64,000 nucleotides of DNA from G963677085 sp963677085. GTDB lineage: Bacteria > Planctomycetota > Planctomycetia > Pirellulales > Thermoguttaceae. The notes under the pieces are model-generated. The model ran no database searches and was not told where the DNA came from. It saw nothing but the letters and a program-made list of their open reading frames with translations. Both the position numbers and the translations under genes were made by a program. The DNA is taken from positions 186,001-250,000 of the forward strand of contig CAXXFH010000006.1 of NCBI GenBank assembly GCA_963677085.2, in the 5' to 3' direction. Below are positions 1 to 7,876 of the stretch, piece after piece. Within the stretch, counting starts at the first letter, position 1, and each line of letters opens with the position of its first letter.

Positions 1-843
1 GTGAAGCTCGACGCGTTTCCGGATTTGGAACTCACCGGCAAGGTAAAGACGGTGGGAGATTACCCGGCGCCAACCTCCTGGTTTGCTCCGAATGTCAAGG
101 AATACGAAGCGCTGATCAATATTGCCCACCCGCCGGCGGATATCCGGCCCGGCCTGACGGCCCAGGTGACGATTCACGTCGAACACCTCGATGATGTGAT
201 TCGGGTTCCGGTCCAGGCGGTCTTTGAATACGATCAGCGGTTCTTCTGTATCTTCCCCGAGAATGAAGGTTATCGGGCACAAGAGGTGCAGATCGGCTCG
301 AACAACGATTCGTTCGTCGTGATTCGCGAGGGGCTCAAGCCTCAGGATTCGATCGTGCTCGATGCGATGGAGTATCGTGACCGCGTGGAATTGCCTGCGC
401 TGAAGTCACTGGCTTCCAACACGCAGCCGTTGGTTGACCAGCCATCGGCTGCCGGGCACACGGCGGTCGAGCACGCGGGGGCCGCTGCCGACCATTCCCG
501 GCCTCGGTTCGAGCGTCCCACTGGCCCGGCTGAGCGTGCCAGTGCCCCTGGCGGACGCCCTAGTGACCCAGCCGGACGCCCTGGTCCTCCGGCTGGCGGC
601 GATGCCGGAAGACCCAACGTGGCGGCGATTGTTGCGCGGATTTTCGAGAGTCTTGATTCCAACAGCGACGGCAAAATCCAAGCCGCCGAAATGCCGGCCG
701 ATCGTAAGGCCCAGCTTCAGGCGGCCGACAGCAACGGCGACGGCGAAGTCGATCGGGCCGAACTGGCGGCGGGCATGCGACGAGTGATGCAGGCCATGCC
801 CGGCGGCGGTGGCCCGGCGCCTGCGGGAGGGGCCGCGCCATGA
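1..843 (+). CDS. Periplasmic adaptor (HlyD/MacA-like), C-terminal part, with EF-hand pair; 5' truncated by window
   Basis: The reading frame is already open at base 1, and the GTG there is probably an internal Val, so the true start lies upstream. Residues 1-130 of the visible part resemble the beta-barrel and membrane-proximal end of HlyD/MacA membrane fusion proteins (for example the PGLTAQVTI and VPVQAVFEY strands). These proteins link an inner-membrane ABC transporter to the outer membrane. A Gly/Pro/Ala-rich linker follows (about 145-205), then two EF-hand loops at residues 219-230 (DSNSDGKIQAAE) and 243-254 (DSNGDGEVDRAE). The stop overlaps the ATG of the ABC ATPase gene (ATGA), so the two are co-transcribed. 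EF-hands on an adaptor are unusual and suggest calcium binding outside the cytoplasm. That role is inferred. Confidence 0.8.
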   Translation: MKLDAFPDLELTGKVKTVGDYPAPTSWFAPNVKEYEALINIAHPPADIRPGLTAQVTIHVEHLDDVIRVPVQAVFEYDQRFFCIFPENEGYRAQEVQIGSNNDSFVVIREGLKPQDSIVLDAMEYRDRVELPALKSLASNTQPLVDQPSAAGHTAVEHAGAAADHSRPRFERPTGPAERASAPGGRPSDPAGRPGPPAGGDAGRPNVAAIVARIFESLDSNSDGKIQAAEMPADRKAQLQAADSNGDGEVDRAELAAGMRRVMQAMPGGGGPAPAGGAAP

Positions 844-1550
844 CCCTCGCGGTTTGCGTGAAAGATGTCACCAAGGAATACGTCATGGACGGTGGCACGG
901 TGCGCGCGTTGCGCGGCGTAAGTCTCGACATCCCGCAAGGCGATTACGTGGCCATCATGGGGCCCTCGGGCTCCGGCAAAAGCACTCTGTTGAACCTGCT
1001 GGGATGTCTCGATCGCCCTACCGCCGGAAGCATCCACCTGGGCGACGAAGAGGTTACCTGCGCGACCGACAACCGGTTATCGGAAATCCGCGCCTCGCGG
1101 ATCGGTTTCATCTTTCAGTCGTACAACCTGATACCCCAGCTCACCGTGCTGGAAAACATCCAGGTGCCCCTTTATTACCAGGGTCGCATCAGCAAAACCG
1201 AACGCCTCCGTTGTTACGAACTGGCCGAGATGGTTGGCCTGGGCGACCGGCTTCAGCATCGCAGTGTACAGCTTTCCGGTGGTCAGCAACAACGGGTAGC
1301 CATCGCACGCAGCCTGGTCAACGATCCCTACTACATCCTGGCCGATGAGCCGACCGGTAACCTCGACTCGGTTACCACCGACGAGATCCTCATCTTGCTG
1401 CGCGAACTCAATGAGGCGGGCAAGACCATCGTCATGGTAACCCACGAACCCGAAGTCGGCGATCAAACCAAACGTATCGTACGGCTGCGAGATGGAAAGA
1501 TCGTGAAAGAGACGATTTTGGATAGCGGAAAGCAGAAGATGGAAAGCTGA
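840..1550 (+). CDS. ABC transporter ATP-binding protein, MacB/LolD type
   Basis: This is the cytoplasmic ATPase of an export-type ABC system. The 236-residue protein has a Walker A motif GPSGSGKST (41-49), a Q-loop around residues 93-99, the signature LSGGQ (145-149) and Walker B YILADEP (165-171). It is close to full length for the LolD/MacB class, which drives mechanotransmission or lipoprotein export rather than transport through a classic channel. Its ATG overlaps the stop of the adaptor gene by 4 bases, and the permease starts 120 bases downstream. The three form a tripartite MacAB-like efflux set. The substrate cannot be read from sequence. Confidence 0.93.
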   Translation: MTLAVCVKDVTKEYVMDGGTVRALRGVSLDIPQGDYVAIMGPSGSGKSTLLNLLGCLDRPTAGSIHLGDEEVTCATDNRLSEIRASRIGFIFQSYNLIPQLTVLENIQVPLYYQGRISKTERLRCYELAEMVGLGDRLQHRSVQLSGGQQQRVAIARSLVNDPYYILADEPTGNLDSVTTDEILILLRELNEAGKTIVMVTHEPEVGDQTKRIVRLRDGKIVKETILDSGKQKMES

Positions 1551-1670
1551 AAGCAGAAAGCGGAGAGCTGAAAACGAAAACGCTTCGCGGCGAAGCCGCA
1601 AGCGGCAACGTTCCAAATCATAAATCCCAAATCATAGATCTTCTGTCCCCTAACCCCTAGTCCCTCCTTT
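1551..1670. repeat. Spacer made of three degenerate low-complexity tracts
   Basis: Between the ATPase and permease genes lie three recurring tract types in a row: AAAGCGGAAAGC-like purine repeats (about 1530-1580), AAATCCCAAATCA-like repeats (about 1613-1640) and CCCTAACCCCTAGTCCC (about 1647-1665). The permease ATG follows three bases after the last tract ends. The same tract types recur elsewhere in the window (for example 8700-8735, 20600-20645, 25585-25625, 42114-42142), usually just before a start codon. Confidence 0.6.
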
Positions 1671-2990
1671 ATGTTCTGGCTACGTACCTGGCAACTCGGC
1701 ATTAAGAGCCTGCTGCTGCACCCGTTGCGGTCGTTGCTGACAGTGTTAGGTATCTTCATCGGCGTGGCCAGCGTGATTTGGCTATTGGCCATCGGCGAGG
1801 GCATCAGCCGCAAGGCCCAGGAGCAGATCGAGGGTTTGGGGGCCAGCAATATTATCGTTCGGTCGATCAAACCACCCAACGAAGCGACGGCCGGACTTCA
1901 CGGCTTGCAACCCTATGGCGTTACCCGCGACGATTTCGCCCGGCTTACGGCTACCATTCCCACGATCGAGCGGGCATTGCCGATTCGCGAGTTGCGGCGG
2001 ACTTTCCGTCGGGGCGGCCGCCAACTGGATGGTCGACTGGTCGGTTGCACGCCCGAATACGCCGAAGTCACTCGCCTCTTCGTCGATCGCGGTCGTTTTG
2101 TAACCGACGCCGACCTGCGCGAGAAACAGAACTACTGCGTGTTGGCGGCCGATGTTGCCCAATCGCTGTTTCCGCTGGAAGATCCGCTGGGCCGAGCCGT
2201 CCGCGTCGAGGAGGCCTACTACGTGGTGATCGGCGTGATGAAGCACAAAGCTCCCACCTCGGGGATCGGGGGTTCGCTGGCCGGCCAGGACTTCAGCAAC
2301 GACGTCTATATCCCAATCACCACCCTTTGGAATCGCATCGGCGACCTCGTGATTACGCCCGGCAGTGGATCGATCGAGGGCGAAGTCGTCGAGTTGAGCC
2401 AAGTGACGCTTCGGGTCGACAAGGTGGCCAACGTTTTGCAGACCTCCGACCTCGTCGAGCGCACCCTGGGCAATGGCCATCGCATGGAAGACTATGGCAT
2501 TACGGTCCCCTTGGAACTGCTCGAACAGGCCAAGACCACACGGTTGATGTTCATCATCTTCATGGGCTCGATCGCCGCCATTTCGTTGGTCGTAGGTGGG
2601 ATCGGCATCATGAACATCATGCTCGCCACGGTCACCGAACGCACCCGCGAGATTGGTATTCGCCGGGCACTGGGAGCCAAACGAAGCGACATCATCCGCC
2701 AGTTCCTGGTCGAGACCATTGCGCTGTCGGTCGTCGGTGGATTGACCGGCGTGTTGGGCGGGTTTGCCTGCGGACCGGTGGTTAGCCAACTCCGCAATCT
2801 GTTGACGGCCGCCTTTCCGGAAGTGATGAAGCATTTACCCCCGGTGATCGAAAGCATGGTGCCGGTGGTCGTTCCTTGGTCGATCCCCTTGGCTTTTGGG
2901 ATTTCGGTGACCATCGGCATCATCTTCGGCCTCTACCCGGCCACCCGTGCCGCGGCCATGGACCCGATTGAAGCTTTGCGACACGAGTAA
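1671..2990 (+). CDS. ABC transporter permease, MacB/FtsX family
   Basis: The 439-residue inner-membrane subunit has a typical MacB permease layout: one N-terminal membrane helix (about 15-40), a periplasmic MacB-PCD-type domain (about 45-290), then three C-terminal helices. The first of these contains the glycine-rich VVGGIGIMNIM stretch. The motif TERTREIGIRRALGAK, which follows that helix, is the hallmark of the FtsX-like permease domain. It completes the adaptor-ATPase-permease set. No Shine-Dalgarno sequence is evident: the ATG directly follows a degenerate CCCTAGTCCC tract. Confidence 0.93.
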   Translation: MFWLRTWQLGIKSLLLHPLRSLLTVLGIFIGVASVIWLLAIGEGISRKAQEQIEGLGASNIIVRSIKPPNEATAGLHGLQPYGVTRDDFARLTATIPTIERALPIRELRRTFRRGGRQLDGRLVGCTPEYAEVTRLFVDRGRFVTDADLREKQNYCVLAADVAQSLFPLEDPLGRAVRVEEAYYVVIGVMKHKAPTSGIGGSLAGQDFSNDVYIPITTLWNRIGDLVITPGSGSIEGEVVELSQVTLRVDKVANVLQTSDLVERTLGNGHRMEDYGITVPLELLEQAKTTRLMFIIFMGSIAAISLVVGGIGIMNIMLATVTERTREIGIRRALGAKRSDIIRQFLVETIALSVVGGLTGVLGGFACGPVVSQLRNLLTAAFPEVMKHLPPVIESMVPVVVPWSIPLAFGISVTIGIIFGLYPATRAAAMDPIEALRHE

Positions 2991-3010
2991 CCTTCGTTTG
3001 TCGCGGGTGC

Positions 3011-3035
3011 CATGCCCACGAAAAGCGTGGGCATG
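3011..3035. terminator. Perfect hairpin between convergent genes, likely bidirectional terminator
   Basis: CATGCCCACG and its reverse complement are separated by 5 bases (AAAAG) and followed by TTTCT on the plus strand. The hairpin lies exactly between the convergent ends of the permease gene (2990) and the sialidase gene (3039). Related CATGCCCACG palindromes occur at 40210-40230 and 40401-40424, so it is also a repeat family member. Confidence 0.55.
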
Positions 3036-3038
3036 TTT

Positions 3039-4202
3039 CTACTCGTTCAGCAACCACGTCGCCGGCACTCGGGCGAACGTGATCTTGCTGTAACCGTCGC
3101 GCTCGTAAAGGCACCCAATCGAGCCGTCGTCGAGCACGGCCAGACATGAGTAGGCACTGCTGCCGGGATGTAGTAGTTTGGCGACAGACCAGCTTGCGCC
3201 GTCGTCGACACTTACCCGTAGCGTCATCCGCTCGCGTCCCTTTTCGCTGGCCGGATTCGAGAAGAGAATCATCCCCGGCTTATCTTCTTGCGGCCAACGA
3301 TAACGTCGAATACTCGCCTGGCAAACCGGTTCGATCAACGCCGCGTCGTGGTGCTGATCGGTCCAGGTGGTGCCGCCGTCGTTGCTGAAGGCCACCTGCC
3401 GGGCGTGTTTCGAGCGGTCGTAGTTGCGCATGTTCAGCATCAATCGACTGTCGATCAGTTCGACCACCTCGCACTCGTTCACGTTGCCCTTCGGCGTACG
3501 GCCGCCGAGTTGCCATGTCTTGCCGTGGTCGTCGGAGTAAACCACGTGAGAATAGTAATCGATGCGATTGCCCACCGGCTCTTTGTGGTCACAGGGGATC
3601 ACCAGTCGGCCGCGGTGCTCGCCTCGCGTGAGTTGAATACCGGCGCCGGGGCCGGTGGCGTACCAGGTCCAACTTGCCTGCTTCACGGCCGAGGTGATGT
3701 CCTGCGGCGTGGTCCAGGTCTTTCCGTCGTCGGTGCTGTGGGTGACGAACGCCCGGCGGGAATCGGGGCCGAAACCCGGGACAGTTGCCCGTTCGTGAAT
3801 ATCGCCCGCATTTTGGGTCATCAACAGCCAGATGATACCCGTATCTTGATCGACCACCGGGCAGGGATTGCCGCACGTGTTTGGCCCGTCGTCCCAGACG
3901 ACCTGGATTTCTCCGAACGTCTTGCCGCCGTCGGTCGAGCGCCGCAGAACGAGATCGATATCGCCCGTGTCGCTGCAGTTGTTTCGTCGCGCTTCGCAAA
4001 AAGCCAGCAGCGTGCCCTGCTTGGTAACCGTGAGGCTGGGGATGCGATAGCAGGCCGCATTGTCTTGGCCACGTACGAAGAGGTCGGTTTGCTGGACCTC
4101 ATTATTATTTTGTTGTTCGGACTGGGATTGGGCACGGGCATAAAACGCCAAGCCTAGGGCAAACAGCGTTGTAAGCGTGACAATCATCGGGGATTTTTTC
4201 AT
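3039..4202 (-). CDS. Secreted sialidase / BNR-repeat exo-alpha-sialidase (GH33-like)
   Basis: This is predicted to cleave terminal sialic acids outside the cytoplasm. The 387-residue protein has a signal peptide ending near YARAQS (about residue 25), the RIP motif of sialidases at 53-55 (YRIPSL) and an EAR-type arginine motif right after it (70-72). It carries at least four Asp-box repeats of S-x-D-x-G-x-T/S-W/F form (STDGGKTF, STDDGKTW, SDDHGKTW, SNDGGTTW) and a late SSAYSCL segment compatible with the catalytic Tyr. AGGAG lies just upstream of the ATG and supports this start. Fold and motifs are clear. Sialic acid specificity, as opposed to another BNR hydrolase, is inferred. Confidence 0.85.
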   Translation of the reverse strand: MKKSPMIVTLTTLFALGLAFYARAQSQSEQQNNNEVQQTDLFVRGQDNAACYRIPSLTVTKQGTLLAFCEARRNNCSDTGDIDLVLRRSTDGGKTFGEIQVVWDDGPNTCGNPCPVVDQDTGIIWLLMTQNAGDIHERATVPGFGPDSRRAFVTHSTDDGKTWTTPQDITSAVKQASWTWYATGPGAGIQLTRGEHRGRLVIPCDHKEPVGNRIDYYSHVVYSDDHGKTWQLGGRTPKGNVNECEVVELIDSRLMLNMRNYDRSKHARQVAFSNDGGTTWTDQHHDAALIEPVCQASIRRYRWPQEDKPGMILFSNPASEKGRERMTLRVSVDDGASWSVAKLLHPGSSAYSCLAVLDDGSIGCLYERDGYSKITFARVPATWLLNE

Positions 4203-4607
4203 CGACGCATCTCCTGGTGGTTGCCTGGTCGCGGTGGGGTGTGCCGAGTGTGGTGAGTCATAATCGAGGGATCGATCCCTAGCGGAATTTGCGTGCCACT
4301 GGCTCTGCCGGTGTGGAGATGCCTACGGCCATAGGCACTGGCAGAGCCAGTGGCACACATGGAATAATTCCCCGTTTGCGTGACACACTACACCGGTGCT
4401 CTGCTCTCGTTCCCAAGCTCCAGCTTGGGAACGCACTTCCTGGAAGCTCTGCTTCGAGAGCACCGGAGATAATAATCCGTTGCCGCTGCGGGGTCGTTAC
4501 CCAGGGGCAAGCAGGACCAACGCCATAGTGTGGCGTCGGCGACGCTTCGCAAAACGGGGTTCCCAAGCTGGAGCTTGGGAACCAGGATAGAGTCATTCGG
4601 GCTTCGC
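4203..4607. repeat. Intergenic repeat cluster: paired palindrome (4291-4359) and two CCCAAGCTGGAGCTTGGG palindromes
   Basis: This 405-base gap holds no gene. At 4293-4313 and 4336-4359 lie inverted arms of GTGCCACTGGCTCTGCC type; each arm is itself a palindrome. Two 26-base palindromes (4408-4433 and 4558-4583) share the core TTCCCAAGCT(C/G)AGCTTGGGAA pattern, and both also occur near 44565 and 44842. The segment 4405-4455, including CTCTGCTTCGAGAG, recurs in inverted orientation at about 44815-44867. Confidence 0.75.
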
Positions 4608-5570
4608 TTAGCGTCGGCGTCGCGACCGCCACAGCGCCAAGGCGACGCCGCACAGTCCCACGCCCAAGAGCACGACCGACGACGGCTCGGGCACCACGTT
4701 GACACTCACCGAAAACATTCCCGCATTATCGCTGGTGCCACCATCGTTGTAACCAAGATAGAGCCGGCCCGTGTTGGCCACAAGCTCGCTGTAATTGCTG
4801 CCCACGAAGCCTGTTCCCGCGTCGTCGCCTACGACTGGCGATGTTCCACCGGGAAGGAGGATGAAATCGTCGCCAACTTTCACCGCACCGATCAGGCTGC
4901 CAAAGATGATGTCCGTAAATTTCCCAGCTTTCGTGGTGCCATCCCTGTCGTTGCCGATTCCGTCAGGATTCGTGTAGCGACTCGTGCCGGCGTAGCTGAT
5001 GTCTCCCGTGGCGGTCATCGTGAGCAATTGACCGACGGCCACATCGATGCCCGTGTCCTGCCACTGAAACGACGTAGTGCCTGGCGATTGGCCCAAGACA
5101 CTGAAGGTGTTGGAAATTTCGACCTCGAAGGAGCCGGCGTTATCGCTAGCCCCACCATCATTGTAGCCAAGCAAAAGATCTCCGCTTTCGGGCATCAAAC
5201 CCACATAGCTGCTTCCGACGAAACCCAACCCGGGGTTTGTCGTGTGGGGTGATTCTCCTCCAGAAAGAAGCGACGAGCCGACTTTGCCCACCAACGAGCC
5301 GAACACCGCGGTGGGAGTGATTCCGGCGCCGATTTCGGTACCGCTTTTTGTGTCGCCCTTGCCATCGGGATCAGTGTAGTTTCCTCCGGGGTTGTACGAA
5401 ATCTGCCCTGTGGCCGAAATCCAGATGGCGTCGCCCTGGTTCACGTCAACGCCTGTATCCTGATGGCCATAGACGGTGCCAGCGAGCGTATAGTTGAACG
5501 TTTCGGCCTGGGCGCCGCTTGCAGCCATCAGCAATCCGCAGGCAAACGCAGAAACTAATAGACGGTTCAT
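4608..5570 (-). CDS. PEP-CTERM protein with two tandem LecA (PA-IL)-like domains
   Basis: A 320-residue exported protein. It has a signal peptide (about 1-22) and two repeats of about 120 residues (37-154 and 170-293). Both repeats carry Q-D-T-G-[VI]-D, then Y-x-(N)PDG-x-G, FGSL[VI]G, GFVGS and a C-terminal LGYNDGG-SDNAG-F block. The last block matches the calcium/galactose-binding YND...NNSGSF region of Pseudomonas LecA as I remember it. The protein ends with VPEP (293-296), a hydrophobic helix and RSRRRR, the PEP-CTERM sorting signal, so it is probably processed and displayed or released at the surface. Lectin activity is inferred by motif resemblance only. It lies between sialidase and BioF genes with no operon overlap. 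Confidence 0.75.
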   Translation of the reverse strand: MNRLLVSAFACGLLMAASGAQAETFNYTLAGTVYGHQDTGVDVNQGDAIWISATGQISYNPGGNYTDPDGKGDTKSGTEIGAGITPTAVFGSLVGKVGSSLLSGGESPHTTNPGLGFVGSSYVGLMPESGDLLLGYNDGGASDNAGSFEVEISNTFSVLGQSPGTTSFQWQDTGIDVAVGQLLTMTATGDISYAGTSRYTNPDGIGNDRDGTTKAGKFTDIIFGSLIGAVKVGDDFILLPGGTSPVVGDDAGTGFVGSNYSELVANTGRLYLGYNDGGTSDNAGMFSVSVNVVPEPSSVVLLGVGLCGVALALWRSRRRR

Positions 5571-5877
5571 CGTTTGGCCTCCCCAGAGGTCAAGGTGTTC
5601 GTTTCAGAACAGAATTCGCAGCCAGTTCTCGGGCGACTGTGTATTGCCCCTATTCTTCCCTATCCACACCCTTTATAGCTGGGTTCAGAAAGCAAGGCAA
5701 TATTTCTGAATAAAATTTCTCGATTTCCAGTTAATCTAGAAATATATCGCGGATCAAAAGGATATTTTTGCTTTATCCTTCCTGAATTTCCCATCTTATC
5801 GCGTGGCGTGTGGCGAAGTTGGCGCTAGACAAGCCTGAAGTGGGGATTGTGAGATGTCCGCGTTCAATAGTAAGAAC
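5571..5877. other. Intergenic gap with AT-rich island upstream of the PEP-CTERM gene
   Basis: No gene is visible. Bases about 5690-5800 are markedly AT-rich compared with the rest of the window, and lie upstream of the minus-strand PEP-CTERM gene. A promoter or upstream activating region is plausible, but no convincing -35/-10 pair could be assigned. Confidence 0.35.
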
Positions 5878-7056
5878 TCACCCGGCAGGGCCTAGGGCGG
5901 TGACCAGCCGCTCGATCGCCCTCGCGTCGTGGCCGGCCGTGAGGCTGATTCGCAGGCAGGACTCGCCCTCGGGGACCGTGGGTGGGCGAATGGCCGGTAC
6001 GAGCAGCCCTTGTTCTTGGAGTATGGCCGAAAGAGCCACGGCTCGATCCGCTTGGCCGACGATCACCGGAATGATCTGGCTGGCCGATTGGCCGACGTTC
6101 CAGCCTCCGGCGCGCAACGTGTCGCGCAATCCGGTCGCCCGGGCCAACAGGCCCTCGCGCCGCTCGGGTTCGCTCTGGACGATGTCCAACGCGGCCAGCG
6201 AAGCGGCTGCCATCGCCGCGGGCGGCGCGGTGGAGAAAACGTAAGGCCGTGCCCGATTCAGCAACCATTCGATCAGCGACCGGCTGCCCGCCACAAAACC
6301 GCCGATCGAGCCCAGCCCCTTGCTGAGCGTGCCGATGCGAACCGCGATACGATCTTCTACGCCCAATTGCTCGGCCACGCCGCGACCATGGGCGCCGAAT
6401 ACGCCTGTGGCGTGGGCCTCATCGACCAATAGCATGGCCTCGTGGCGTTCGGCCAGGTCGACCAGTTCGACGAGCGGCGCCAGATCGCCGTCCATGCTAA
6501 ACAGCGAGTCGGTCACGATCAGACGCCGGCGGTAGCTGTCAGCCCGGGCGAGCAGCTTTTCAAGCTTCCGCCAATCACTGTGGGGATAGACGCGGTGATC
6601 CGCCCGAGAGAGCCGGCAGCCGTCGAGCAGGCTGGCGTGGTTCTTGCGATCGCTGAACACCACGTCGCCGGGGCCGATCAGGGCGGCAATGGTGCCTGCG
6701 TTGGCGGCGAATCCGGAGGGAAACAGCAGTGCGGCTTCCGTGCCCTCGAACTCGGCCAGCCGCTGTTCGAGCTGCTGGTGAAGTTCGGCGTAGCCTGTCA
6801 CCAACGGACTGGCGCCAGTGCCCCAGCCCGAGTGCGGCAGGGCTCGGGCCACGGCGTCGGCCAGGCGAGGGTCGGCGGCCAGGGCCAGGTAGTCGTTCGA
6901 GCCGAAGTTGATCAGCGGCCGGCCGTCGACGACCGTTTGTGCGGCTTGTGCCGCTTGGCGTAGACGAAGTTGCCTTCGAAGGCCCTGCTCATCGAGCTTC
7001 GCCAGTTCCTGGTCGATCCAAGCAAGCACGGTTTTCGTAGAATCGTAGGGTTTCAC
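5878..7056 (-). CDS. bioF: 8-amino-7-oxononanoate synthase (biotin synthesis)
   Basis: This PLP enzyme condenses pimeloyl-CoA/ACP with L-alanine in biotin synthesis. At 392 residues it has the usual length for the alpha-oxoamine synthase family. Visible motifs are the NDYLAL segment (54-59), VDEAHATG (211-218, cofactor-binding Asp and His) and the PLP lysine in GTLSKGLG (K246). Paralogous family members (2-amino-3-ketobutyrate ligase, 5-aminolevulinate synthase, serine palmitoyltransferase) are hard to exclude, but overall similarity favours BioF. The start is GTG with no evident ribosome binding site: a CCCTAGTCCC-type tract directly precedes it. No other bio genes lie nearby. Confidence 0.85.
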   Translation of the reverse strand: MKPYDSTKTVLAWIDQELAKLDEQGLRRQLRLRQAAQAAQTVVDGRPLINFGSNDYLALAADPRLADAVARALPHSGWGTGASPLVTGYAELHQQLEQRLAEFEGTEAALLFPSGFAANAGTIAALIGPGDVVFSDRKNHASLLDGCRLSRADHRVYPHSDWRKLEKLLARADSYRRRLIVTDSLFSMDGDLAPLVELVDLAERHEAMLLVDEAHATGVFGAHGRGVAEQLGVEDRIAVRIGTLSKGLGSIGGFVAGSRSLIEWLLNRARPYVFSTAPPAAMAAASLAALDIVQSEPERREGLLARATGLRDTLRAGGWNVGQSASQIIPVIVGQADRAVALSAILQEQGLLVPAIRPPTVPEGESCLRISLTAGHDARAIERLVTALGPAG

Positions 7057-7114
7057 GGGGACTAGGGATTAGGGGCTGGGGGCTAGGGTGAGGCATTGGG
7101 GAAGTCATTTCAAG

Positions 7115-7136
7115 CCCACCGGTTGCACCCGGTGGG
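7115..7136. repeat. CCCACCGGTTGCACCCGGTGGG palindrome family, copy 1
   Basis: Short near-perfect palindrome in the gap between bioF and the sigma factor gene. Close copies occur at 42917-42938 and 48266-48287, each preceded by CAAG and followed by a base or two before diverging. Confidence 0.7.
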
Positions 7137-7279
7137 ACGAAGCACGGTCGGCAGCCGTTTGCCAACCGCAACTCCTCTCACAATAATGACTTGCGTACCG
7201 AAGTGTCAACGCGAAAACCAACGCGGGAGAAATCGGGCCAGTTTTCCGGCAAGATTCCCTTTCCGGCGGTAACCCTCTT

Positions 7280-7876
7280 ATGGCCATGACAAAAACCCCG
7301 AAGCAAGCTCCAACGTCGTCTGCCGAGGCGTCGGCTCGATCGGTGCCGCCGATCGATTGGCCGGGTGTGTTGGCCGAGCACGACCGCTGGCTGCGCACGG
7401 TAGTCCATGCCCGAGTGGGTGAGCCGCAGGCGGTCGACGAGGTGATGCAGGAGATTTCGATCGCGGCGGTCGAGCAGCGGGCGCCGTTAACAGATTCCGA
7501 AAAGGTTGCCCCATGGCTGTATCGATTAGCAGTAACGCAATCGCTTTTGTACCGTCGCAAGATGGGACGGCGCCGCAAGCTGACCGATCGCTACGCCCAA
7601 CGAAATCGGCCTACGGAACACGACACGCGGCAGCCCGACCCGCTGGGGTGGCTGCTGGCCGAGGAGCGACGCGAGCAGGTGCGTGCGGCGATGGCCAAGA
7701 TGTCGCACCGCGATGCGGAAATCCTGCTGTTGAAATACACCGAGGACTGGAGTTACCGCCAATTGGCCGAACACCTCGGAATAAGTGAAAGTGCCGTCGA
7801 AGCCCGACTGCACCGCGCGCGGCAGCGCCTGCGGAAGCACCTGACGGCACTTGAAGTAGTGGAGTCGACGTCATGA
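7280..7876 (+). CDS. ECF-type RNA polymerase sigma factor
   Basis: The 198-residue protein is a two-domain sigma-70 factor. Region 2 spans about 30-95 (DEVMQEISIAAVE, then the WLYRLAVTQSLLYRRK promoter-melting helix). Region 4 spans about 135-190 and holds the helix-turn-helix ending in GISESAVEARLHRARQRLRKHL. It should direct polymerase to a small regulon under control of the downstream anti-sigma-like gene, whose ATG overlaps this stop (ATGA). A second ATG lies two codons downstream of the chosen start, and neither has a strong ribosome binding site. Confidence 0.9.
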   Translation: MAMTKTPKQAPTSSAEASARSVPPIDWPGVLAEHDRWLRTVVHARVGEPQAVDEVMQEISIAAVEQRAPLTDSEKVAPWLYRLAVTQSLLYRRKMGRRRKLTDRYAQRNRPTEHDTRQPDPLGWLLAEERREQVRAAMAKMSHRDAEILLLKYTEDWSYRQLAEHLGISESAVEARLHRARQRLRKHLTALEVVESTS

